A stretch of 64,000 nt of DNA from an uncultured Porphyromonadaceae bacterium (GCA_945873625.1 CAMCDS010000001.1:160764-224763); one strand, 5' to 3'; counted from the stretch's first letter, positions 18,285-27,518 are shown. Notes: generated by a model from the sequence alone, not told the origin. Numbers and translations are program-made.

Positions 18285-19328
18285 ATGGATACCAACAACG
18301 CCAACACTCACGATCCGAAAGGTCTCGACTACGCCGACCCGCAGGCTGTGTCGAAAAAAGACCATTTGCTGATTATCACCATAATCATAATCCTCTTCAT
18401 CCTCGCGGCCCTCGCCATAGTGGGATTCCTCTGCCTCAAGCAGGGTCCCGACACTATCCAGGGTCAGGGCGACGCCACCGAGATACGCATCTCAGGCAAG
18501 ATGCCCGGACGCGTTACCGAAATTTTAGTGGAGGAAGGACAGAAGGTCAAGGCCGGCGACACTCTGGTTCGCATCCATTCGTCGCTCGTCGACGCCAAGA
18601 TGGAGCAGGCCAAGGCCATGGAGACGGCAGCCGCCGCCACCAACGAGAAGGTCGACGCCGGCACCCGCGTGCAGATTATCGAAAGCGCGCGCGACGTCTA
18701 CCGCCAGGCTCAGGCAGCCGCCGGCATCGCCAAAAAGACCTACGACCGCATGCAGAGCCTCTACTCGCAGGGAGTGATAAGCGAGCAGAAGCGCGACGAG
18801 GCCAAAGCGGCCTTCGACGCCGCCACGGCCGGCGAGGCCGCGGCCAGAAGCCAGTATGAGCTCGCCAGGTCGGGCGCCCAGAAGGAAGACAAGGCCGCCT
18901 CGCGTGCCATGGTCAATGTGGCCAAAGGCGGCGTGAGCGAAGTGCATGCAGTGCTTGAAGACCAGGTGCTCCTCGCCCCCTGCGACGGCACCATCACCAT
19001 CATCTATCCCCACGTCAGCGAGCTCATCGCCACCGGCGCGCCGATAATGACGCTCCAGCGCGACGACAGCTGGGCCGTGTTCAACGTGCGCGAGAACGTG
19101 CTCAAAGACATCAAGGAGGGCACCAAAATCAAGGTGCGCATCCCGGCGCTCGACAAGGAGGCCGAGATGACAGTGTTCTATATCCGCGACATGGGCACCT
19201 ACGCAAGCTGGCAGGCCACCAAGTCGACCGGCGACTACGACGCCCGCACGTTTGAGATCAAGGCCCGTCCCGACAAGCCCATAGAGAACTTCCGTCCCGG
19301 AATGTCGGTGATTCTCCTCGGCCATTGA
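18285..19328 (+). CDS. HlyD-family periplasmic adaptor subunit
   Basis: A 347-residue membrane-fusion protein. One transmembrane helix (about residues 26-48) follows a cytoplasmic N-terminus, then a biotinyl-lipoyl half (ISGKMPGRVTEILVEEGQKV), an alpha-hairpin coiled coil (about 100-220) and a second lipoyl half with LLAPCDGTITIIYPHVSELI. It links the inner-membrane permeases to TolC. The surrounding order TolC-HlyD-permease-permease shows a tripartite exporter. Confidence 0.93.
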   Translation: MDTNNANTHDPKGLDYADPQAVSKKDHLLIITIIIILFILAALAIVGFLCLKQGPDTIQGQGDATEIRISGKMPGRVTEILVEEGQKVKAGDTLVRIHSSLVDAKMEQAKAMETAAAATNEKVDAGTRVQIIESARDVYRQAQAAAGIAKKTYDRMQSLYSQGVISEQKRDEAKAAFDAATAGEAAARSQYELARSGAQKEDKAASRAMVNVAKGGVSEVHAVLEDQVLLAPCDGTITIIYPHVSELIATGAPIMTLQRDDSWAVFNVRENVLKDIKEGTKIKVRIPALDKEAEMTVFYIRDMGTYASWQATKSTGDYDARTFEIKARPDKPIENFRPGMSVILLGH

Positions 19329-19405
19329 CGCCGTGCCGCCGCTTCCCCGGCTCAGGCCGGGAGAAGCCGCCTTAACACAATCAATCAACGAAAAGGTCAG
19401 GAAAT

Positions 19406-20575
19406 ATGAAAGAATTGCCTGTAAAAGGATTCAAGGCCATATTCTTGCGCAGTGTGCTGCAGATAGTGCGCCGCCCGCTCTACTGGGTAGGCTTCTTCAT
19501 GCTCCCCCTCTTCTTCTTCCTCTTCCTGTCGAGCCTGATGGAGCAGGGACTCCCCACAAGGGTGCCCGCCGCCATCGTCGACAAAGACGGCACTCCGCTG
19601 TCGCGCGAGATAACGCAGAATCTCGGGGGGATGCAGATGGTGGACCTGAAGGAGAGCTGCCACAGTTTCACGCAGGCGCGCCACAGCATGCAGGAGGGAA
19701 ATATATTCGGGTTTTTCCTTATTCCCGAAAACTTCCAGGCTGACCTGATGGCCGGACGCAAGCCGGTAATCACGTTCTATACCAACATGACGTACTACGT
19801 GCCGGCGTCGCTGCTCTTCAAGACATTCAAGACGACGGCCACCTACGCCAAGGCCGGCGTGGCCATGTCGGTGCTCAACGCCGTAGGCGGCGAGGCCGAC
19901 CCCGCCCTGCTGCTGCCCGTCAACATCGTCAGCCGCCCGCTGGGCAACCCCTGGCTCGACTACGCCATCTATCTCTGCAACTCGTTCATCCCGTGCGTGC
20001 TGCAGCTGATGATATTCCTCATCACCTGCTTCAGCCTCGGGCAGGAAATCAAATACGGCACGTCGCGCCGCCTGCTTCAGATGGCCGACGGATCAATATT
20101 CAAGGCTCTGGCCGCCAAGCTGCTGCCGCAGACGCTGATATGGATTGTAGTGGTCGTATTCATGGAGTCGTGGCTCTTCAGATGGTGTCATTACCCGATG
20201 CACGGCTCATGGTGGTGGCTCACCCTCTCGGAGGTGATGTTTGTGCTCGCCTCGCAGGGGATGGCGGTGTTCTTCTTCGGACTTCTCCCCAACCTCCGCC
20301 TCTCGCTCTCCATCTCGGCGCTGCTCGGAGTGCTCTCCTTCTCGCTGGCCGCGTTCTCGTTTCCGATAGAAAGCATGTATCCCGCCATGGGTATCTTCAG
20401 CTGGATACTGCCGACGCGCTACAACTTCCTTATCTATATCGACCAGGCGCTCAACGGCATTCCGGTCTATTATTCGAGAGTATGGTATGTGGCCTATATC
20501 ATCTTCATGCTCCTCCCGTTCACCATGATGTGGAACATCAGGCGATGCATGAAGAAGCCGGTCTACGTGCCCTAA
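19406..20575 (+). CDS. ABC-2 type permease
   Basis: A 389-residue YhhJ/YbhR-type permease: a first helix (about residues 23-48), a large periplasmic domain (about 50-175) with AAIVDKDGTPLSREI, then five helices ending in LPTRYNFLIYIDQALNG. It should form half of an ABC exporter with the next gene. There is no ATP-binding subunit or fused nucleotide-binding domain in this cluster. The gap from the adaptor gene (77 bp) contains an imperfect GC hairpin at about 19337-19370. Confidence 0.9.
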   Translation: MKELPVKGFKAIFLRSVLQIVRRPLYWVGFFMLPLFFFLFLSSLMEQGLPTRVPAAIVDKDGTPLSREITQNLGGMQMVDLKESCHSFTQARHSMQEGNIFGFFLIPENFQADLMAGRKPVITFYTNMTYYVPASLLFKTFKTTATYAKAGVAMSVLNAVGGEADPALLLPVNIVSRPLGNPWLDYAIYLCNSFIPCVLQLMIFLITCFSLGQEIKYGTSRRLLQMADGSIFKALAAKLLPQTLIWIVVVVFMESWLFRWCHYPMHGSWWWLTLSEVMFVLASQGMAVFFFGLLPNLRLSLSISALLGVLSFSLAAFSFPIESMYPAMGIFSWILPTRYNFLIYIDQALNGIPVYYSRVWYVAYIIFMLLPFTMMWNIRRCMKKPVYVP

Positions 20576-20587
20576 ACAGTGATTACT

Positions 20588-21817
20588 ATGTGGAAATATA
20601 TAAAAAGCCTGTTTCGCGACCTCGTCGATGAATATTTCAACGAGTTCAGGTTCGTGTTCCACGACGGAGGCATCGTGCTCTTCTTCTGCTTCCTGCCGCT
20701 GGCCTACCCGATCATCTATTCGCTGATCTATAATCCGGAAGTGGTGCGCGACGTGCGCATGGTGGTCGTGGACCACGACCGCACGGCCGCGAGCCGCGAG
20801 CTGGTGCGCAAGCTCGACGCCACCCAGGAAGTGTGGGTTACGGGCTATGCCGCCGAGATGGGCGAGGCCCGCCACGCCATGAACAGCCACGAATGTTACG
20901 GCATACTCGAGATTCCCGCCGGCTTCGGCCGCAGGATAGGCCGGGGCGAACAGGCGAAGGCGGTGCTCTACGCCGAGATGAGCCTCCTGCTCCGCTACCG
21001 CGGCTTCCTCGTGGCGGCCACCAATGTGGCCCAGGACATGGGGTCGGAGATTCTGGCTCAGAAGATTGACCTCACGCTGCCGCTGGCGGCCACGATATCG
21101 ACCGGCGACCCGCTGCCGATCAACAATGTGTCGATGGGCAACATCGAAAACGGCTTCGACTCGTTCGTCATGCCCGGCGTTATCGTGCTCATCCTCCACC
21201 AGTGCATCATCCTCGCGTCGGGGATGGCGGGAGGAGCGCGGCGCGAGAATCCGCTGCTGACGGGCTACAACCCCACCCGCCCGGCGAAGTCGGTGGCCAT
21301 GTCGATGCTCGGCGAGATGCTGTGCTACATCACCATCCTCATCGTGCCCATAATGTTCCTGCTCCACTACGTGCCGCTCATCTTCTCCTTCCCCATGGCC
21401 GGAAATCCGGTGGAGATATTCTGCTTCATCATGCCGATGGTGCTGGCCTGTCTCGGACTGGGATTCTGCTTCCAGGGGATAGTATGGGAGCGCGAGACGG
21501 TATTCGTGCTCTGGGTGGTTACATCGGTGGCCTTCCTCTTCCTGTCGGGACTCACATGGCCGCGCTATGCAATGCCCGAGGTCTGGAAACTGCTCAGCGA
21601 CATCATCCCCGGCACGTGGGGCGTAGAAGGATTCATCAAGATGAACACCAACGGGTCGAGCCTCGCGCAGGTGCGCCCCGAATACATCAACCTCTGGATT
21701 CTGGCCGGAGTCTACCTCGTGCTCGGCTACTGCGTACGCCGCTGGTACGTGAGGCCCAAGCTCTGGCGCAAGGCACGCGCCCTGCAGCCCGCCCCGGCTG
21801 AGCAGCAGCCCGACTGA
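20588..21817 (+). CDS. ABC-2 type permease, second subunit
   Basis: A 409-residue permease paralogous to the preceding one, with the same plan: N-terminal helix, periplasmic domain containing RMVVVDHDRTAASRELV-type sequence, then C-terminal helices and WKLLSDIIPGTWGVEGFIKM. The ATG at 20588 is 12 bp after the previous stop; a GTG at 20579 is also in frame. Together with the first permease, HlyD and TolC it resembles the E. coli YhiI-RbbA-YhhJ type, but without the ATPase. Confidence 0.9.
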   Translation: MWKYIKSLFRDLVDEYFNEFRFVFHDGGIVLFFCFLPLAYPIIYSLIYNPEVVRDVRMVVVDHDRTAASRELVRKLDATQEVWVTGYAAEMGEARHAMNSHECYGILEIPAGFGRRIGRGEQAKAVLYAEMSLLLRYRGFLVAATNVAQDMGSEILAQKIDLTLPLAATISTGDPLPINNVSMGNIENGFDSFVMPGVIVLILHQCIILASGMAGGARRENPLLTGYNPTRPAKSVAMSMLGEMLCYITILIVPIMFLLHYVPLIFSFPMAGNPVEIFCFIMPMVLACLGLGFCFQGIVWERETVFVLWVVTSVAFLFLSGLTWPRYAMPEVWKLLSDIIPGTWGVEGFIKMNTNGSSLAQVRPEYINLWILAGVYLVLGYCVRRWYVRPKLWRKARALQPAPAEQQPD

Positions 21818-21852
21818 CGAAATCCGACTGACGCAACATACCTTAGTCTATT

Positions 21853-21890
21853 GTCCGGCGCCCGGCCTTCCGGGTGCCGGACAGCTTTTA
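21853..21890 (+). terminator. Intrinsic terminator of the efflux operon
   Basis: A 13-bp stem (21853-21865 with 21870-21882, one G-T wobble) closed by a CCTT loop and followed by a short T-run (TTTTAT). It lies 35 bp after the last permease gene. Confidence 0.7.
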
Positions 21891-21901
21891 TAAAAATTGT
21901 T

Positions 21902-22013
21902 CCATCGAAGGAACAATTTAGCATTTTAGACCATCGAAGGAACAATTTAGCGAATTGCACCTTCAAAGGAACAATTTGCCCGATTGCACCTTCGAGGGAA
22001 CAATCGGGCAAAC
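21902..22013. repeat. 29-bp tandem repeat, nearly four copies
   Basis: Units begin at 21902, 21931, 21960 and 21989, exactly 29 bp apart. The core GAAGGAACAATTT is shared by the first two and slightly changed in the others (AAAGGAACAATTT, GAGGGAACAATCG). The last unit is cut short. It sits between the efflux-operon terminator and the 3' end of the glycosyltransferase gene. There are no spacers, so it is a small tandem array and not a CRISPR array. Confidence 0.85.
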
Positions 22014-22034
22014 AGAAGGGGTGCTGGCGAGGGG

Positions 22035-23006
22035 TCAGCGAAGGGAGCCTGTGGAGCGTAGAAAACGCTCTACCACAAGGTAGGAGATGATGCTCTCGCG
22101 TTTGCGGTCGAGAAACTGAGCCGCCCATTCGCGTGAGGCGGCCGAAATCTTTTCAGCCTCGTCGGGATGGGCTGTGTAGTATTCTATCTTCTCGCCGACG
22201 TCGGTAAAGTCGGGGCTTATCTCGATGTAGTGCACGCCGGGAATAAGACGGGAATGCATGAGCCATCCTTCGGCGGTGGGACGCGGCATCACGGGCACAC
22301 AGTTCGACGCCATCACCCACTGCAGAGCCGAAGCAAGGTCGTTGCCTTCGAGGGCGAGGATAAACTGATAGTCGAAATGGTCGGTGAGGCTCACCATCGG
22401 CGAAAACCATTTCGAGCGGTTTTTGCGCGTCGTGTCGCCGAGGTCGCAGAGCGGACTGTCGGCCCACATCTCGAAAAACTTTATTCTCCGGGGCTTGCCG
22501 TCGATTTCGCCACGGAAGAAGAGCACGGGTTTCTTATCGCGCAGAGGCACGGGGTCTACGGGGCGGATGAAATGCCTCCGGCAGTTGAGGTTGAGCAGGG
22601 CGGCGTTGCCGGCCTTTTCGTCGAGCCGCCTCGCCTTCATCAGCATGGGAGTGTCGGGATTGTGCCAGACGTCGGTGGTCATATAGTCTACGAGCGCATC
22701 TCCCGGGAATCCCTTTATGTAGCGGCCGAGGTCGAAATAATACCGGCTTCTGGTGCCTTTCAGCTTGAAATCGCGTATGCGCCGGGCCTTCGGGCCGAGA
22801 GTAGCACCCTGCGGCAGACGACAGTAGAAGTCGACGCGGTCGCGGATATAGTCGGCGTCGGGACGCTTCTCCCATCCGCGGAGCAACAACTGACGCTGCC
22901 AGCGCCTGACGAAGCGCGGAAGCATCATTCTGATACCGCCGATAAGGTAATAATACAGATTGTTGGTGCGGCCTTCCCTGCGGCCTTTCTTTCCGGATTC
23001 CGCCAT
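22035..23006 (-). CDS. Glycosyltransferase family 90 (CAP10-like) protein
   Basis: A 323-residue protein with a basic N-terminus and the GT90/CAP10 signature parts: KKPVLFFRGEIDG near residue 163, FQFILALEGND-type sequence (DYQFILALEGNDLAS) near 225, and a following segment with NCVPVMPRP and W near 245. Bacterial members are annotated as lipopolysaccharide core or A-protein-like glycosyltransferases. It is a single gene next to tRNA-Pro, so its pathway is not shown by context. Confidence 0.85.
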   Translation of the reverse strand: MAESGKKGRREGRTNNLYYYLIGGIRMMLPRFVRRWQRQLLLRGWEKRPDADYIRDRVDFYCRLPQGATLGPKARRIRDFKLKGTRSRYYFDLGRYIKGFPGDALVDYMTTDVWHNPDTPMLMKARRLDEKAGNAALLNLNCRRHFIRPVDPVPLRDKKPVLFFRGEIDGKPRRIKFFEMWADSPLCDLGDTTRKNRSKWFSPMVSLTDHFDYQFILALEGNDLASALQWVMASNCVPVMPRPTAEGWLMHSRLIPGVHYIEISPDFTDVGEKIEYYTAHPDEAEKISAASREWAAQFLDRKRESIISYLVVERFLRSTGSLR

Positions 23007-23065
23007 ACTACATATAGGTAAATAAAAACGGAGGACACCGAAAAATAGCGTCCTCCGAAGCTCTG

Positions 23066-23139
23066 TCGGGGTGAGGCGACTCGAACGCCCGACCTCTACG
23101 TCCCGAACGTAGCGCGCTAACCAACTGTGCTACACCCCG
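23066..23139 (-). tRNA. tRNA-Pro (anticodon CGG)
   Basis: The minus strand folds into a cloverleaf: 7-bp acceptor stem CGGGGTG/CACCCCG with discriminator A, anticodon arm CTACG-TTCGGGA-CGTAG giving anticodon CGG, and a T arm with TTCGAGT. The D stem has one A-C mismatch. CCA is not encoded. Confidence 0.96.
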
Positions 23140-23157
23140 AGAGCTGTTAAGCGACTG

Positions 23158-23189
23158 CAAAATTACAAATAAAATCGTTTCGAGCCAAA
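23158..23189 (-). promoter_or_regulatory. Promoter of tRNA-Pro
   Basis: Minus-strand TAATTTTG (23158-23165) with TTTG (23186-23189) exactly 20 bp upstream. This is a full match to the Bacteroidota consensus and lies 19 bp before the tRNA 5' end. Confidence 0.75.
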
Positions 23190-23317
23190 TTTTTTGACAA
23201 CTTTTAGCTAATTCCTTAAAAAACAACGATGCACACGAAGCCTTGCCAACCTCCTGCCGCCCCTTCGCCCCCGAAGGCATCGCCTGCCGCCCCGCCTCCG
23301 GGATTCCTGTCGGCTGC

Positions 23318-23416
23318 GTAGGGACGCACCCTCGGTGCGTCCTCGTGTTCGCGAATACATTATCGAACGTATCGGGATGCGTTTCGTTTTTGGACGCACC
23401 GAGGGTGCGTCCCTAC
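23318..23416. mobile_element. 99-bp MITE-like element with 25-bp perfect terminal inverted repeats
   Basis: The left end 23318-23342 is the exact reverse complement of 23392-23416. Each arm also holds a 9-bp palindrome (GGACGCACC/GGTGCGTCC). The middle carries the sequence GTTCGCGAATACATT. No reading frame of note is inside. A related copy at 35.6-35.7 kb has kept only one arm. Confidence 0.7.
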
Positions 23417-23935
23417 GGGCGGATATAAACCATTATTGTCCAAAATCGCGATTAGTTAAACCGGTAATCCATGCAGCGGAATCAGCGGACTCTTTAGATT
23501 CCTGTCGGAATCACACCGACGAGACGTATTTTCAGCAGATTTACAAGGCCTTACAAGACATCAAAAAGGCTAATCCAAGGAGGATAATAGGTGAAGGCGA
23601 GTAGAGGCAACCGCCCTCCGGGGGTTGTTTTGACGCGGTGGGGATATACCCCATGTACCTCACTTCGTTCGTTAACATGGGGAAATCGAAAAGGCAACCT
23701 CCTTCGGAGGTTGGGCGGACGCAGGCAGGAGGAGGTTGGGAGGACGGAGTTGGTAGTTCGGAGGTTGGGTGGGCGGACGCAGGCAGGAGGAGGCTGGGTG
23801 GGTGCAGGCGATACCTCCGGAGGAGGTTACATCTTCAATAGCCCCACGTTGACGAGCGAGAGCGAGTCTACGTGGGGATACTCATATACCCTCACCGACA
23901 ACCCCCGGAGGTGGGTTGCATCCGTCAGCAAAGGC
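23333..23935 (+). repeat. Long dispersed repeat, copy 1 (inverted relative to 35.2-35.7 kb)
   Basis: This stretch recurs in reverse complement at 35237-35718 with high identity over several blocks. Marked parts: the MITE-like start; CCCCATGT (23649-23656) pairing with ACATGGGG (23675-23682); CCCCACGT (23842-23849) pairing with ACGTGGGG (23870-23877); and several CCTCCGGAGG-type palindromes. Copy 1 has about 151 bp (about 23428-23578) absent from copy 2. Open frames within have no family features and look like by-products. It fills most of the gap between tRNA-Pro and ureA. Confidence 0.85.
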
Positions 23936-24000
23936 TCTGCAGCAGGATATTTCAGCTACAAGGGGGGTGGGCATGAACCTCCCACGGATTGGAAACGTTG

Positions 24001-24008
24001 TAATTTTG
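24001..24008 (+). promoter_or_regulatory. -7 box for the urease operon
   Basis: TAATTTTG matches the -7 consensus and lies 109 bp before ureA. No clear -33 TTTG is found, so the promoter may depend on an activator. A small hairpin GCGTATCT/AGATGCGC lies at about 24070-24087 in the leader. Confidence 0.4.
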
Positions 24009-24116
24009 CAGTCGGTTCGCGCCATTTCCGCGCCTGCGCGGTGTGCCCGACGTCCGATTTCTTGTTTCAGGCGTATCTTTAGATGCGCTATTACCCAATT
24101 TTAAACTATTAATACT

Positions 24117-24419
24117 ATGCATTTGACACCAAGAGAGATCGAGAAGCTCCAGCTTCTGACGATCGGCATGATAGCCGAGCGTCGTCTGAAAAAGGGTCTC
24201 AAGCTCAACTATCCCGAATCGGTGGCCTATATCACCTCGTTCGCACTCGAAGAGGCGCGCGCCGGCAAGACTGTGGAAGAGGTAATGCATTCCGCCACCC
24301 AGGTGCTTACGAAAGACCAGGTGATGGACGGCGTGGCCGACATGATCAGCATGCTTCAGGTAGAGGCCGTCTTCACCGACGGCTCGCGCCTCGTATCCAT
24401 CCACCATCCCATCAAGTAG
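24117..24419 (+). CDS. ureA: Urease subunit gamma
   Basis: A 100-residue structural subunit. [16 protein letters not shown] at the N-terminus and [28 protein letters not shown] are family signatures, and the length is normal. With UreB and UreC it forms the (alpha-beta-gamma)3 enzyme in the cytoplasm. First gene of the operon; ureB starts 5 bp after its stop. Confidence 0.98.
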   Translation: MHLTPREIEKLQLLTIGMIAERRLKKGLKLNYPESVAYITSFALEEARAGKTVEEVMHSATQVLTKDQVMDGVADMISMLQVEAVFTDGSRLVSIHHPIK

Positions 24420-24423
24420 CCGT

Positions 24424-25035
24424 ATGACTGCAGAAACCTCAATCAAAAAAAATTCACAGACTATGAGCACCAACAACAATACGGACGCCGCCAAGGTTCC
24501 GAAGCCTGAAGGATATGCCACTCCTACCGGAGTCTTTCCGGGCACACCCGAACTCTATCCCAACAAGCCGGGATTCGCTCCCGCAAAACCCTGCCCTGTA
24601 GGCGGCGTCATACTCGCCGACGGCGATCTGGAATATAATGCCGACCGCCGCACGAAGAAGATTACCGTGCGCAACACCGGCGACCGCCCCATACAGATCG
24701 GCTCACACTTCCATTTCTTCGAGGTGAACCGTTATATGGAGTTCGACCGCAAAGCCGCTTTCGGCTACCATCTCAACATCCCGGCCACCACGGCCATTCG
24801 TTTCGAGCCGGGCGAGGAGAAAGAGGTGGAGCTCGTCAGCTACGCCGGCAAGACGCGGGTGATCGGATTCAACGACCTCGTCAACGGCTATACCGGACTC
24901 GAAGACACTCCCGTCTACTATCCCAAGCAGGCCGAGGCTTACCGCCGCATGGCCGAATACGGCTTCAAAGACATCAGCGAGACAGACGCCGAAGCAGAGT
25001 TCACTCAAGCTGAAACCCAACCTGAAAAGAAGTAA
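24424..25035 (+). CDS. ureB: Urease subunit beta
   Basis: A 203-residue protein (190 if the ATG at 24463 is used). The conserved core starts at [35 protein letters not shown] and [17 protein letters not shown] are typical. It is longer than the roughly 105-residue enterobacterial beta subunit: it has an N-terminal extension of about 55 residues (rich in Asn, Pro and Gly) and a C-terminal extension of about 40 acidic or Gln-rich residues. It lies between ureA (5-bp gap) and ureC (5-bp gap). Confidence 0.97.
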   Translation: MTAETSIKKNSQTMSTNNNTDAAKVPKPEGYATPTGVFPGTPELYPNKPGFAPAKPCPVGGVILADGDLEYNADRRTKKITVRNTGDRPIQIGSHFHFFEVNRYMEFDRKAAFGYHLNIPATTAIRFEPGEEKEVELVSYAGKTRVIGFNDLVNGYTGLEDTPVYYPKQAEAYRRMAEYGFKDISETDAEAEFTQAETQPEKK

Positions 25036-25040
25036 TCATC

Positions 25041-26759
25041 ATGGCTACAATATCAAGACAAGAAAACAATATGCTTTTCGGCCCGACCGTGGGCGACAAG
25101 ATCAGGTTGGGAAACACCGACCTCTACGTGCAGATTGAGAAAGACCTGCGAGTCTATGGCGACGAGACCGTCTATGGCGGCGGCAAGACGCTGCGCGACG
25201 GCATGGGCACCGCCAACACCATCACTTCCGAAGCCGGCTCGCTCGACCTTGTGATAACCAACGTTACCATCATCGACCCGATTCTGGGAGTGGTGAAGGC
25301 CGACGTAGGCATCAAAGACGGCAAGATAGCCGGAATAGGCAAGGCCGGAAACCCCAATGTGATGAAGGGGGTTACCCCGACTCTCTGCACCGGTCCGAGC
25401 TGCGACGCCATCTCCGGCGAGCACCTCATCCTGACGGCCGCCGGCATCGACGGACACGTGCACTTCGTCAGCCCCTATCAGGCTTTCGACTGCCTCTCTA
25501 ACGGCATCACCACCCTTATCGGAGGCGGCGTAGGCCCGACAGACGGCTCGAACGGCACCACCATCACTTCCGGCCCGTGGAACCTCGCACAGATGCTCCG
25601 CGCTGCCGAAAACTGTCCGATCAACATGGGCTTCCTCGGAAAAGGCAACACATCTTACGATCCTACTCTCCAGGAGCAGATCGAAGCCGGAGCCATGGGA
25701 TTCAAGATTCATGAAGACTGGGGCTCGACAATGGCCGCCATCCGCGCATGCATGGCCAACGCCGACCGCAACGACGTGCAGGTGGCCATCCACACCGATA
25801 CGCTCAACGAGGCCGGATATGTGGAGGATACCATCGCGGCCATCGACGGACGCACGATACATACATACCACACCGAGGGTGCCGGTGGCGGACATGCCCC
25901 CGACCTTCTCAAAGTGGCTTCGATGATGAACGTGCTGCCTTCGTCGACCAACCCGACGCTCCCCTTCGGCATCAACTCCGAGGCCGAGCTCTTCGACATG
26001 ATCATGGTGTGCCACAACCTCAACCCGCAGATTCCCTCCGACGTGGCATTCGCCGAAAGCCGTGTGCGTCCGGAGACGCAGGCCGCCGAAAACATTTTCC
26101 ACGACCTCGGCATCATCTCGATGGTGTCGTCCGACTCGCAGGCCATGGGTCGTGTGGGCGAATCGTTCCTCCGCACATTCCAGATGGCTTCCTACATGAA
26201 GCAGGCCCGCGGCAAGCTCAAGGAAGACAGCGACGAGAACGACAACTTCCGTGTGCTCCGCTATCTTGCACAGATTACCATCAACCCCGCTATCACCTAC
26301 GGTATCTCCGACATCCTCGGCTCGATCGAGGTGGGCAAGATGGCCGACCTCGTGCTCTGGGAGCCCTCGATGTTCGGCGCCAAGCCCAAGATGGTGCTCA
26401 AGGGCGGCATCATAAGCTGGGCCGCCATGGGCGACACCAACGCATCGCTGCCCACCACCCAGCCTATCGCCATGCGCAAGAACTTCGGCGCATGGGGACC
26501 CGAAGTGCCCGCTACGCGCGTAAGCTTCGTCTCGCAGGCTGCCGTCGACCTCGGCATCAAGGAGAAGCTCGGCCTCCGCTCGGAAGTATACGGCGTGCGC
26601 CGCTGCCGTCAGCTCACCAAAGCCGACATGGTGCGCAACTCCGCCACTCCCAAAATCGAGGTCGATCCCGAGACCTTCAACACTTATGTCGACGGCGAGC
26701 TCGCCACTGTGGCTCCCGCCAAGGAACTCCCCCTCGGACAGCTCTATTTCTTCAGCTGA
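25041..26759 (+). CDS. ureC: Urease subunit alpha (catalytic)
   Basis: A 572-residue amidohydrolase carrying the di-nickel site that hydrolyses urea to ammonia and carbamate. [11 protein letters not shown] holds the first two histidine ligands, [10 protein letters not shown] the carbamylated lysine, HTDTLNEAG and [13 protein letters not shown] further histidines, [10 protein letters not shown] the mobile-flap cysteine and histidine, and [12 protein letters not shown] the final aspartate ligand. All key residues are intact, so an active enzyme is expected. It follows ureB by 5 bp; a strong hairpin follows its stop codon. Confidence 0.99.
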   Translation: MATISRQENNMLFGPTVGDKIRLGNTDLYVQIEKDLRVYGDETVYGGGKTLRDGMGTANTITSEAGSLDLVITNVTIIDPILGVVKADVGIKDGKIAGIGKAGNPNVMKGVTPTLCTGPSCDAISGEHLILTAAGIDGHVHFVSPYQAFDCLSNGITTLIGGGVGPTDGSNGTTITSGPWNLAQMLRAAENCPINMGFLGKGNTSYDPTLQEQIEAGAMGFKIHEDWGSTMAAIRACMANADRNDVQVAIHTDTLNEAGYVEDTIAAIDGRTIHTYHTEGAGGGHAPDLLKVASMMNVLPSSTNPTLPFGINSEAELFDMIMVCHNLNPQIPSDVAFAESRVRPETQAAENIFHDLGIISMVSSDSQAMGRVGESFLRTFQMASYMKQARGKLKEDSDENDNFRVLRYLAQITINPAITYGISDILGSIEVGKMADLVLWEPSMFGAKPKMVLKGGIISWAAMGDTNASLPTTQPIAMRKNFGAWGPEVPATRVSFVSQAAVDLGIKEKLGLRSEVYGVRRCRQLTKADMVRNSATPKIEVDPETFNTYVDGELATVAPAKELPLGQLYFFS

Positions 26760-26778
26760 TCCGTCAACTTACGTAAGC

Positions 26779-26807
26779 CCGGTGTCCGGCCCGAGTCCGG
26801 ACACCGG
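26779..26807 (+). terminator. Hairpin between ureC and ureE
   Basis: A perfect 11-bp stem (26779-26789 with 26797-26807) around a 7-nt loop, 20 bp after ureC. No T-run follows, so it is more likely a partial terminator or a 3'-end-stabilising element separating structural from accessory genes. Confidence 0.5.
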
Positions 26808-26887
26808 CTCCCTTACCTTCTTTATCCATTCAGACCGTAAAGATTTGAAACTACATCTACCAATCCATTGATTCACTCCACACCGAT

Positions 26888-27487
26888 ATGAACGTCATCA
26901 CAGAAATCATAGGCAATGTCCACGACCCCGAATGGAAACAGCGTCTCGAAGGCCTGCACACCGAGCAGGTGTTTCTCGACCAGTGGACAGCACAGAAGAG
27001 CCGTTTTCTCGGCAAAGGCGACCACGGCAACGAATACCCCGTGGCGCTGAAACGCCATTCCCAGGTGAAAGACGGCGATATTGTCTATTTCGACCCCGAG
27101 GCCGGACAGGCGGCAGTGATACGCCTTGCCCTCAACCCCGTGCTCGTCATCGACCTCACCAAGCTCGAATCGATGCCCCCGGCCGACATCGTCAGGATAG
27201 CCGTCGAGCTGGGCCACGCCATCGGCAACCAGCACTGGCCGGCCGTAGTGAAAGGCACAAAGGTATATGTGCCTCTTACCGTAGACCGCAAAGTGATGCT
27301 GGCCGTCCTCGAGACCCACCACATCGAAGACATCACCTACGAATTCCAGGAGGGAGGCGAGATCATACCTTATCTCGCGCCCCACGAGATACGCCGTCTC
27401 TTCGGCGGCGCGGGCCATGAGAGCCACGCGCACGTGCACACCGACGCCGACGGCCACCCCCACATCCACGCCAACATCCACGAGTGA
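26888..27487 (+). CDS. ureE: Urease accessory protein UreE (nickel chaperone)
   Basis: A 199-residue nickel metallochaperone. The N-terminal peptide-binding domain is followed by the metal-binding domain with the conserved GHAIGNQHWPA motif near residue 105, and the C-terminus is His-rich (eight or more His in the last 25 residues, ending HPHIHANIHE), fitting nickel storage or delivery to the UreDFG complex. First of the accessory genes, 128 bp after ureC; ureF follows by 31 bp. Confidence 0.96.
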   Translation: MNVITEIIGNVHDPEWKQRLEGLHTEQVFLDQWTAQKSRFLGKGDHGNEYPVALKRHSQVKDGDIVYFDPEAGQAAVIRLALNPVLVIDLTKLESMPPADIVRIAVELGHAIGNQHWPAVVKGTKVYVPLTVDRKVMLAVLETHHIEDITYEFQEGGEIIPYLAPHEIRRLFGGAGHESHAHVHTDADGHPHIHANIHE

Positions 27488-27518
27488 GCGAGAAACCGAT
27501 ACAGAAACACATTCCGCC

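Noticed and set aside
21902..22013. Possible CRISPR array (29-bp repeats)
   Set aside because: The units are directly adjacent with no unique spacers and drift along their full length; there are no cas genes nearby.
23591..24082. Open frame of 163 codons upstream of ureA
   Set aside because: It lies in the dispersed repeat, translates to low-complexity Gly/Arg-rich sequence, and has no family features; the repeat's other copy does not keep the frame.
24009..24116. Riboswitch in the ureA leader
   Set aside because: Only one small 8-bp hairpin is seen and no known nickel or guanidine aptamer pattern could be recognised.
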